28,085 nt of DNA, from assembly GCA_017940955.1 (NCBI GenBank), contig JAGAXP010000095.1, forward strand, positions 1 through 28,085, given 5' to 3'. Shown piece by piece: positions 1-5,786 of this stretch. Positions within the stretch are counted from its first letter, which is position 1. Each line of letters begins with the position of its first letter. The position numbers were made by a program, and so were the translations under genes. The notes under the pieces are model-generated. The model was not told the DNA's origin, ran no database searches, and saw nothing but the letters and a program-made list of their open reading frames with translations. Source of the stretch: Oribacterium sp. (GTDB taxonomy: Bacteria; Bacillota_A; Clostridia; Lachnospirales; Lachnospiraceae).

Positions 1-565
1 CATTGAAGCCATAAAGAAATTCAAGGAAAAAGGGGCTCTTATTTCCTTCGATGTGAATTTCCGCGGAAACCTCTGGACAGGAGATGAGGCGAGAGAGACT
101 ATCCTTGAGATACTTCCTTATGTAGACATTTTCTTCTGCTCGGAGTCTACGGCAAAGCTTACCTTCCTTAAGGATGGCAGCTGCCGTGAGATGATAAAGA
201 GCTTCACAAAGGACTATCCCATAAAGGCAGTATTTGCCACTCAGAGAACCGTTCACAGTCCGAAGTCTCATTCCTTCGGTTCACTGGCTTATGATGCTGA
301 AAAGGATGCTTACTTCGAGGAGCCGCCATACGAGAACATCGACGTTGTAGACCGTATCGGTTCCGGAGATTCCTACATTTCAGGCGCCCTGTACGGTCTC
401 ATCAGTTCCGGCGGAGACGTGAGAGAAGCAGTGAAGTACGGTAACGCTACTTCCGCAATGAAGAACACCATCCCAGGTGACCTGCCTCAGAGCAATCTGA
501 AGGAGATCAACGCTGTTATTGAAGATCATTATTCAACCGGTTTCCACAGCGAAATGAATAGGTGA
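1..565 (+). CDS. PfkB-family sugar kinase, 5'-truncated (2-keto-3-deoxygluconate kinase-like)
   Basis: The gene runs in from the left edge; the first whole codon is at base 2 and the stop is TGA 563-565, so about 187 C-terminal residues are visible. The PfkB (ribokinase) fold is supported by the segment SFDVNFRGNLW near the start of the visible part and by the catalytic signature DRIGSGDSYISGA, where the GSGD aspartate would be the base that activates the sugar hydroxyl for ATP-dependent phosphorylation. The FDVNFR..LW spelling is typical of 2-dehydro-3-deoxygluconokinases and related sugar-acid kinases, so a role in hexuronate breakdown is plausible but inferred. The substrate-binding N-terminus is outside the window, which prevents a firm substrate call. 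An internal GTG at 53 is not the real start because the open frame and homology extend further upstream. Confidence 0.85.
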   Translation, partial: IEAIKKFKEKGALISFDVNFRGNLWTGDEARETILEILPYVDIFFCSESTAKLTFLKDGSCREMIKSFTKDYPIKAVFATQRTVHSPKSHSFGSLAYDAEKDAYFEEPPYENIDVVDRIGSGDSYISGALYGLISSGGDVREAVKYGNATSAMKNTIPGDLPQSNLKEINAVIEDHYSTGFHSEMNR

Positions 566-749
566 CTGTGTTACCGTCAATTGATGAAATGGCACAGAAA
601 TTGACTTAAAGTCTCAACGCTCCATAATAATCAGTGTATTAGAATTGACCACATATTAGAATTAGCGTTTTTGAATCAATTCAATAGTAATAATCGAGTG
701 ACTTCAAAACTCAATTTCTAAATATAGGGTCAAGGAAGAGCGTTTTTTA

Positions 750-975
750 CCATGACCTATATCTCAAAAAAAGAAATTTAGGTCATGGATTAACATGATT
801 CACCATGACTTATATTCAAAAAAAATGGTTATGAGTCATGGGAGAACCTGTTTCGCCATGACCTATATTCAAAAAAACTGGTTATGAGTCATGGGAGAAC
901 CTGTTTCGCCATGACCTATATTCAAAAAAACAGCTTATGAGTCATGGGAAAACCTGTTTCATCTTGACCTATATT
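750..975. repeat. 53-bp tandem repeat, about 4.3 copies, each a hairpin
   Basis: Copies begin at 750, 803, 856 and 909, with a partial, diverged copy at 962, an exact 53-bp period. Each unit opens with CCATGACYTATAT, runs through an A-rich loop and closes with a GTCATGG arm. In the first unit the arms CCATGACCTA (750-759) and TAGGTCATGG (779-788) are perfectly complementary; later units keep the outer seven pairs with G-U or mismatched pairs inside. Copies are near identical from 803 to 961 and diverge at both ends, as expected of an array growing from its middle. There are no unique spacers, so this is not a CRISPR array. Confidence 0.9.
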
Positions 976-992
976 CCTTGATGGGCCATGGG

Positions 993-1043
993 GACGGAGT
1001 TAGTAATCAAAAATGGTCTATAGACGGAGTTAGTAATCAAAAA
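993..1043. repeat. 21-bp direct repeat just upstream of the T-box promoter
   Basis: GACGGAGTTAGTAATCAAAAA occurs at 993-1013 and again at 1023-1043, a 30-bp period, ending seven bases before the -35 box at 1050. The first copy is preceded by CCATGGG, so it also touches the GGGGAC-cored repeat family seen elsewhere in the window. Confidence 0.8.
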
Positions 1044-1049
1044 AAATGT

Positions 1050-1078
1050 TTGACATCAAAAGTTCAACGTGTTAAAGT
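1050..1078 (+). promoter_or_regulatory. Sigma-A-type promoter for the T-box leader and trpXYZ operon
   Basis: A perfect -35 box TTGACA (1050-1055) is followed by a 17-base spacer and TAAAGT (1073-1078) as -10. Transcription would start near 1085, which fits the 5' boundary of the T-box leader that follows. Confidence 0.7.
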
Positions 1079-1084
1079 ACGTGT

Positions 1085-1377
1085 AAGTTAATAAAACAAA
1101 CCGATGACAGAGAGAAGTAGTTTATCTTTATCGTCACAGAGAGCCGCAGGAGGTGGGATTGCGGTACGGGCGGATAAGTGAATGGACTCTGGAGGGTGCT
1201 CAGAAAGACTTGAAGTTCAGGAGTTGAGTATGCGGCAACGGGTTCTGCACCGTTATCAGGCAGCACATATGCTGGTATGTGAAGAGTGACCTTTTTATAA
1301 AGGTAATATGAGTGGTACCACGGATTTATAAATTCGCCTCATGTCGGGAGTGATCCTGACATGGGGCTTTTCTTTTT
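1085..1377 (+). ncRNA. T-box riboswitch leader, tryptophan specifier (TGG)
   Basis: The leader carries the T-box core GAGTGGTACCACGG (about 1310-1323), whose TGGN would pair with the acceptor end of uncharged tRNA, followed at once by an intrinsic terminator (1336-1377). Upstream, the Stem I landmarks are present: a GATGA..GAGAGAAGTAGT segment near 1100-1125, an AGAGAGCCG segment near 1139, and the specifier-loop context GTGAA-TGG-AC with TGG at 1183-1185. By analogy with known T-boxes this codon is the specifier, and TGG means tRNA-Trp. Uncharged tRNA-Trp would stabilise the antiterminator and allow transcription of the importer operon. The leader is about 290 nt, normal for the class. The family call is strong; the specifier is inferred from alignment by eye and from the downstream genes. 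Confidence 0.9.
1336..1377 (+). terminator. T-box-controlled intrinsic terminator
   Basis: A GC-rich stem, CCTCATGTC (1337-1345) against GACATGGGG (1358-1366) with inner GGGA/TCCT pairs, is followed by CTTTTCTTTTT. The left arm starts within the region that would otherwise pair in the antiterminator, the usual mutually exclusive arrangement. Confidence 0.85.
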
Positions 1378-1495
1378 AGTCCGAAGGTTGGCAGGCTATC
1401 AATCCAAGTACGATGCCTGACCCCGGTTGGACGGTAAATCTGTATCACTATGGCGCTCCAGTAAACATCTTTTTACATTATGGAGGAAAAATCAA

Positions 1496-2623
1496 ATGAA
1501 AAAACAGTTAATCGCAGCATCTATGGCAGTTCTTATGGCAGCATCTCTTATGGGCTGCAGTTCAAACACAGCACCCGAGGCTACAACAGGAGCAGCAGCT
1601 TCTGAAACAGCAACTACTGATGCAGCTGGATCAGAGACCTCAAAAGAAAATGCTGATGCAGACTCAGCTGATAAGAAAGATTTCAAAGTAGGTATAGTTC
1701 TTTTCATGGATCATCCGTCACTTAACCAGATCAAGGACAATGTTGCTTCCGAGCTTGATAAGCTCTCCGGAGATATGGGTGTAACCTTCAACTATGCAGA
1801 CTACACCTTCAACGGTCAGGGAGATGCAACGGTTCTTAATCAGATCGCAAGTGAGCTTATATCTGATGAAGTTGACGTTATCATCCCAATCGCAACTCCT
1901 GCTGCACAGGTTGTTCAGGCAGCTGTGGAGGATAAGGGTATCCCGGTTGTATTTTCAGCAGTTTCAGATCCGGTGACAGCAAAGCTGGTAAGCTCCATGG
2001 AAACTCCCGGCTCAAACATTACCGGCACCTCAGATGCACTTAATACAAATGCCATCATGGATCTCATGTTTGCAGTAAACCCGGAAACAGATTATGTAGG
2101 TCTTCTTTACTCAAATTCAGAGGATGCTTCAAAGCAGCCTATAAAGGATGCCAAGAAGTATCTTGACGATAAGGGCATCAAGTACATTGAAAAAACAGGA
2201 ACAAAGACTGACGAGATTCAGGCGGCGGCAGATGCTCTTGTGGCAGAAGGCGTTGATGCGGTATTTACACCGACCGACAATACCATCCAGCAGGCTGAGC
2301 TTGGTATCTACGAGAAGTTCCGGGATGCAAAGATCGCTCACTACGCAGGTGCCGACAGCTTCGCTCTTAACGGTGCTTTCATGGGTTACGGAGTTGACTA
2401 CTCATACCTCGGAGTTGCTACAGCTGATATGGTTGCCGATATTCTTGTAAACGGCAGTGATGTTGCAACAACTTCAGTTCAGACCTTCGATAACGGTATC
2501 GCAACCATAAACACAGATACCTGCGAGGTTCTCGGTCTCAACCTTGATGATGTAAAGAAAGCCATTGAGCCGCTTTGCACACAGATCGTTGAAACAAAGA
2601 CAGAGAAGGAATTTTCAAAGTAA
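1496..2623 (+). CDS. trpX: ABC transporter substrate-binding lipoprotein, tryptophan-type (TrpX-like, COG2984)
   Basis: A 375-residue extracellular lipoprotein that would deliver its ligand to the permease and ATPase encoded next. I chose ATG 1496 rather than the in-frame start at 1427 because it has GGAGG at 1482-1486 and begins a clean lipoprotein signal, MKK, a hydrophobic stretch, then LMGC with the lipidated Cys at residue 21. A Ser/Thr/Ala/Glu-rich linker reaches about residue 66, and the two-lobed periplasmic-binding domain follows (FKVGIVLF to the end). The segments GSNITGTSDA and TPTDNT recur in the paralogue at 23093. COG2984 proteins are called TrpX when linked to Trp T-boxes, and the T-box with a TGG specifier supports tryptophan as ligand; this is context-based. 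The gene is separated from the permease by 258 bases containing two hairpins. Confidence 0.85.
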   Translation: MKKQLIAASMAVLMAASLMGCSSNTAPEATTGAAASETATTDAAGSETSKENADADSADKKDFKVGIVLFMDHPSLNQIKDNVASELDKLSGDMGVTFNYADYTFNGQGDATVLNQIASELISDEVDVIIPIATPAAQVVQAAVEDKGIPVVFSAVSDPVTAKLVSSMETPGSNITGTSDALNTNAIMDLMFAVNPETDYVGLLYSNSEDASKQPIKDAKKYLDDKGIKYIEKTGTKTDEIQAAADALVAEGVDAVFTPTDNTIQQAELGIYEKFRDAKIAHYAGADSFALNGAFMGYGVDYSYLGVATADMVADILVNGSDVATTSVQTFDNGIATINTDTCEVLGLNLDDVKKAIEPLCTQIVETKTEKEFSK

Positions 2624-2636
2624 TCTTTCGTATTAT

Positions 2637-2682
2637 ATCCACCGGGGACTATCCTCACCGCCGAGAACCGTCCCCGATGGAA
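2637..2682. repeat. GGGGAC-cored imperfect palindrome (copy A)
   Basis: ATCCACCGGGGAC at 2637-2649 faces GTCCCCGATGGAAT near 2669-2682, giving an interrupted inverted repeat. It is a decayed relative of the near-perfect copy at 18955-18999 and lies between the binding-protein and permease genes. Confidence 0.75.
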
Positions 2683-2757
2683 TAGAAGAAGTTCTCAAAG
2701 CAATGCTTCAGCCCTTTGCCGCTTCCTTTGACTTTCAGCGGACTCATTCCGAAGCTT

Positions 2758-2785
2758 TTCAGTTATTCTCAAAACTGAATTTTTA
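2758..2785 (+). terminator. Weak intercistronic terminator-like hairpin
   Basis: TTCAGTT (2758-2764) pairs with AACTGAA (2773-2779), followed by TTTTTAA. The stem is short and AT-rich, so it would at most reduce read-through from the binding-protein gene to the permease gene. Confidence 0.4.
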
Positions 2786-2816
2786 ACTTATAATCATAAC
2801 AGCAATACACTCTCAA

Positions 2817-2855
2817 GCTTCCCGGGGAAACCGACCGGGAAGCACTTTGTTTTGT
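2817..2855 (+). terminator. Intercistronic hairpin upstream of the permease gene
   Basis: GCTTCCCGG (2817-2825) pairs with CCGGGAAGC (2835-2843), and ACTTTGTTTTG follows. The stem is strong and the T-run is interrupted, so it could be a partial terminator or an mRNA-stabilising 3' end that keeps the binding protein in excess over the membrane parts. Confidence 0.5.
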
Positions 2856-2881
2856 AACACCATTTTCAGGAGGAAATTCCA

Positions 2882-3835
2882 TTGACCGGATTTTTAACAG
2901 CAGGCATAGTCCGCACCGCACTTGAGGTGGGACTTATCTATTCACTTGTTGCACTTTCACTGTTCATCAGTTACTCGATCCTTAATATCTGTGACCTTTC
3001 AACCGATGGCTGCTATACCCTTGGCTGCGCGGTAGGCGCGATCATCACCATAGCAGGACACCCCTTCCTGGCAATCCCGGCCGCAATGCTGGCGGGTATC
3101 TGCTCCGGCTACGTAACAGCACTTCTTCAGACCAAATTCGGAGTTGAAAGCATTCTCGCCGGAATCATTGTAAACACAGGACTATACACGGTGAATCTGG
3201 CCGTCATGGGTTTCAGTTCCAATGTCTCCATCTTCGGCACAGACACAATTTTTTCTCTTTTCAAGGGATTCAGTGACTCTGCTTTCTGGAAGGACTGGTC
3301 TGCACTTATCCTTCTGGCTGTAATAGTTGTGCTTGTCTGCGCACTTATCAAATGGTTCCTGGGAACGACTCTCGGTCTTTCCATCCGTGCAACCGGCGAC
3401 AGCCCTGCCATGGTGAGAGCTTCCTCCATAAACCCTATATTTACCATTACCGTCGGACTTTGCTTCTCAAACTCACTTACAGGTCTTGCAGGCTGCCTTA
3501 TCGGTCAGTACAACAAGACCTGTGACATTAACCTTGGTACAGGTATGGTAACCATAGCCCTTGCGTCTCTTGTCATCGGTGAAACCCTGTGTGGAAAAGG
3601 AAAGATGATAGTAAGGATACTTGGCATGGTCATCGGTTCCTGCCTGTATCGTTTCATTATTTCCATCGCCCTTCGTCTCAATGTTCCTACCGAAGCGTTT
3701 AAGCTGGTATCGGCAGTTATCGTTGCCATCGCAATCGCGGCACCACGGGCAAAGCAGCTTATTGCATTTAAACATAAGCAGCTCACTGCAATGCAGGAAA
3801 GAAAAGCTATGAGAGGAGGCAGGGCAGATGCTTAA
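2882..3835 (+). CDS. trpY: ABC transporter permease, tryptophan-type (TrpY-like, COG4120)
   Basis: A 317-residue multi-pass membrane protein of the branched-chain-type permease class (BPD_transp_2). It is hydrophobic through most of its length with roughly eight likely membrane segments, and carries the conserved cytoplasmic loop GLSIRATGDSPAMVRA that contacts the ATPase in this family. A very similar loop is present in the paralogue at 24336. The start is TTG 2882, chosen because AGGAGG lies at 2868-2873 with an eight-base spacer and no ATG or GTG is better placed. The 3' end overlaps the ATPase gene by eight bases, indicating translational coupling. The ligand, taken to be tryptophan, is inferred from the T-box leader rather than from the permease itself. 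Confidence 0.85.
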   Translation: MTGFLTAGIVRTALEVGLIYSLVALSLFISYSILNICDLSTDGCYTLGCAVGAIITIAGHPFLAIPAAMLAGICSGYVTALLQTKFGVESILAGIIVNTGLYTVNLAVMGFSSNVSIFGTDTIFSLFKGFSDSAFWKDWSALILLAVIVVLVCALIKWFLGTTLGLSIRATGDSPAMVRASSINPIFTITVGLCFSNSLTGLAGCLIGQYNKTCDINLGTGMVTIALASLVIGETLCGKGKMIVRILGMVIGSCLYRFIISIALRLNVPTEAFKLVSAVIVAIAIAAPRAKQLIAFKHKQLTAMQERKAMRGGRADA

Positions 3836-4643
3836 GATCGAACATATCTTTAAGACCTTTAACACAGGAACAGTAAATGAAAAAAGAGCTCTGACAGACC
3901 TATGCCTCACTCTTGAGGATGGGGATTTTGCAACCATTATCGGTTCAAACGGTGCCGGAAAGTCTACATTATTCAATGCCATCGCCGGCTCCTTTTACAC
4001 CGATTCGGGTTTCATAGAGCTTGACGGAAAGGACATCACCTTCGAGCAGGAGCATGTGAGAAGCCGCTACATCGGACGCCTTTTCCAGGACCCTCTCATG
4101 GGTACAGCACCACACATGACCATAGAAGAGAACCTTTCCGTTGCATATCTCAGGGCCAATGAGCATAAGCGTGGTCTTTTCAGCCATGTATCAAAGGCAG
4201 AAAGAGAGAAGTTCAGACAGCAGCTTTCACTTCTTGATATGGGACTTGAGGACCGTATGGATCACCCTGTGGGACTTCTTTCCGGAGGACAGCGCCAGGC
4301 TCTGACACTTCTTATGGCTACCATGGTAACTCCAAAAATCCTTCTTCTTGACGAACACACTGCTGCTCTGGATCCTTCAACCGCAGCCAAGGTTCTGGAG
4401 CTTACCAAAAAAATAGTAGCAGAGAACCACATTACCTGCCTCATGGTAACCCACAACATGAACCAGGCTCTGGAGCTTGGCAACCGAACCCTGATGATGA
4501 ACAGCGGAAACATCGTCTTCGACGTCAAAGGCGAAGAACGCTCCCACATGACCATCCAGGACCTCCTGAACAAATTCGAGGAGCGCGCCGGAAAAGGCCT
4601 CAACAACGACCGAATCCTCCTTTCCACCAAAGAAGGCGTATAA
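3828..4643 (+). CDS. trpZ: ABC transporter ATP-binding protein, tryptophan-type (TrpZ-like, COG1101)
   Basis: A 271-residue cytoplasmic ATPase that would power the importer. All nucleotide-binding motifs are intact: Walker A GSNGAGKST (39-47), Q-loop in FQDP (87-90), signature LSGGQ (151-155), Walker B ILLLDE (171-176) and switch histidine in VTHN. The ENLSVAYLRA region and the long charged segment after it are typical of COG1101 members. The gene begins inside the last codons of the permease gene (ATG 3828, permease stop 3833-3835), with a purine-rich GGAGGCAGGG ribosome binding site just before. It closes the T-box operon; no strong terminator follows at once and repeats begin three bases after the stop. 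Confidence 0.9.
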   Translation: MLKIEHIFKTFNTGTVNEKRALTDLCLTLEDGDFATIIGSNGAGKSTLFNAIAGSFYTDSGFIELDGKDITFEQEHVRSRYIGRLFQDPLMGTAPHMTIEENLSVAYLRANEHKRGLFSHVSKAEREKFRQQLSLLDMGLEDRMDHPVGLLSGGQRQALTLLMATMVTPKILLLDEHTAALDPSTAAKVLELTKKIVAENHITCLMVTHNMNQALELGNRTLMMNSGNIVFDVKGEERSHMTIQDLLNKFEERAGKGLNNDRILLSTKEGV

Positions 4644-4646
4644 ACC

Positions 4647-4986
4647 CTGAATAGTCTTTTATATTAACAAACAGTAAACATATAGAAAACGGAAGAAACA
4701 TACTTACGCTTTGAAAGAACTTCTGAATAGTTTTTTATATTAAATGTAAACATATAGAAAACGGAAGAAAATGCAAGGGATGTGCGGCCAGGCTTGCGGG
4801 TTGAAAGAACTCCTGAATGGTTTTTTGCATTATCTGTAAATATGTAGAAAGCGGAAGAAAATGCAAGGGATGTGCGGCTAGGCTTGCGGGTTGAAAAACT
4901 CCTGAATGGTTTTTTGCATTATCTGTAAATATGTAGAAAGCGGAAGAAAATGCAAGGGATGTGCGGCTAGGCTTGCGGGTTGAAAA
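4647..4986. repeat. About 89-bp tandem repeat, four copies
   Basis: Units start with CTGAATRG at 4647, 4723, 4813 and 4902 (spacings 76, 90 and 89). Shared landmarks are a T-rich block, GTAAAYATRTAGAAARCGGAAG, AATGCAAGGGATGTGCGGC and CTTGCGGGTTGAAA. The third and fourth copies are almost identical, the second is close, and the first lacks the GC-rich half. No convincing gene lies here; the 102-codon minus-strand frame (4735-5043) is made of the repeat itself. Confidence 0.85.
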
Positions 4987-5099
4987 GACATCGGGGACTA
5001 AATGTACGGCACAGACGCACGTCAGTGCTTCTGGGACGAACATTTAGTCCCCGATGTCTTTTCAATCCCGTGGGCCGCCGCGCATCCCTTGCATTTTCT
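4945..5099. repeat. Very long inverted repeat (arms about 60 bp, loop about 34 bp)
   Basis: The left arm (4945-5005) is the end of the last tandem unit plus GACATCGGGGACTAAATGT; the right arm (5040-5099) is its inverted copy, with ACATTTAGTCCCCGATGTC innermost (5040-5058) and CATCCCTTGCATTTTCT outermost (5083-5099). Pairing is perfect for the 19 inner bases and 17 outer bases and imperfect between. The loop holds a smaller GCAC/GTGC stem. The RNA would form a hairpin of about 155 nt. Confidence 0.9.
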
Positions 5100-5116
5100 G
5101 TACCATTATATATACT
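5089..5116 (+). promoter_or_regulatory. Candidate promoter for the cytidylate-kinase-like gene and aroA
   Basis: TTGCAT (5089-5094), a 16-base spacer and TATACT (5111-5116) sit 32 bases before the start codon. The -35 box falls inside the outer right arm of the long inverted repeat. Confidence 0.5.
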
Positions 5117-5147
5117 CTAAGTAGAAAAAACTTTTCAGGAGGCAATT

Positions 5148-5786
5148 ATGATAAAAAAGCATTTTGTCATCACCATTGACAGACAGTATGGTTCAGGCGG
5201 ACGTGTAGTTGGTAAGCGCCTCGCAGAAGAATTAGGCATTCACTTTTATGATAATGACATATTGAAACTCACATCGGAGCGTACAGCCATAGGAGAGCAG
5301 TACTTCCGTCTTGCAGATGAAAAAGCAGGTAACAACATCCTCTATAAGATCGTTTCACACCTGACTCCGGATATCTCAAGCCCGAAGCTTGACGAAAACA
5401 TCGTATCCCCGGAAAATCTTTTCAGATTCCAGGCTGAAGTAATACGTGAGATTGCGAAAAACGAGACCTGCATCATCGCCGGCCGCTGCAGTAATTTCGT
5501 ACTGACCGAGGCCAAAATGGAGGATCACGTAGACTTCTTCGTATATGCAGACGAAGAGACCCGTATCAAGAGGGCGATGGACTACAATAAGATTGAAAGA
5601 GAAGAAGCCATCAAGAGGATCAAACGAATCAATAACGAACGAAAGAAGTACCATAAGTACTATACGGGTCAGGACTGGATGAATCCGGAAAGCTACGACC
5701 TTATGATCAATGCTTCCCGTATCAGCTATGATGAGATGGAAGTCCTTATGAAAGACTATATTCGCATGAAGGGATTTATCGACTGA
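5148..5786 (+). CDS. Cytidylate kinase-like family protein
   Basis: A 212-residue P-loop kinase of the cytidylate-kinase-like family (Cytidylate_kin2 type). The N-terminus reads ITIDRQYGSGGRVVGKRLAEELG, where the GSGG loop stands in for a classical Walker A, and FYDNDIL follows as in these proteins. IIAGRCSNF near residue 105 and an Arg/Lys-rich lid segment (RIKRAMDYNKI to NERKKYHKYY) are also family-like. True CMP kinases phosphorylate CMP/dCMP; whether this short paralogue does so is not settled by sequence, so I give no symbol. ATG 5148 has AGGAGG at 5137-5142. Its TGA shares one base with the aroA start (ATGA), so the two are translationally coupled, which recalls the cmk/aroA neighbourhood seen in many bacteria. 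Confidence 0.85.
   Translation: MIKKHFVITIDRQYGSGGRVVGKRLAEELGIHFYDNDILKLTSERTAIGEQYFRLADEKAGNNILYKIVSHLTPDISSPKLDENIVSPENLFRFQAEVIREIAKNETCIIAGRCSNFVLTEAKMEDHVDFFVYADEETRIKRAMDYNKIEREEAIKRIKRINNERKKYHKYYTGQDWMNPESYDLMINASRISYDEMEVLMKDYIRMKGFID

Larger units (their letters stand above)
566..1049. other. Gene-free stretch with repeats
   Basis: I see no convincing gene between the sugar kinase and the T-box promoter. The first 180 bases are AT-rich with no clear structure and no strong terminator after the kinase. From 750 onward the stretch is occupied by a 53-bp tandem array and then by a 21-bp direct repeat, both listed separately. Confidence 0.7.

Noticed and set aside
750..975. Possible CRISPR array
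   Set aside because: The 53-bp units are contiguous and repeat as wholes; there are no unique spacers and no cas genes nearby.
1072..1266. 64-codon minus-strand open frame
   Set aside because: It is antisense to the T-box Stem I region, whose RNA structure explains the sequence.
1427..1495. Upstream in-frame start that would lengthen the first binding protein by 23 residues
   Set aside because: The extension precedes the lipoprotein signal peptide and would block export; ATG 1496 has a good GGAGG site.
2565..2786. 73-codon frame at the end of the first binding-protein gene
   Set aside because: It begins inside that gene in another frame, then crosses the palindrome and a hairpin, with no ribosome binding site.
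3473..3982. 169-codon minus-strand open frame spanning the permease-ATPase junction
   Set aside because: It is antisense to two well-supported ABC transporter genes and shows no domain, start signal or codon pattern of its own.
4735..5043. 102-codon minus-strand open frame
   Set aside because: It lies wholly within the tandem and inverted repeats, its protein is internally repetitive because of the DNA repeat, and it has no ribosome binding site or family signal.
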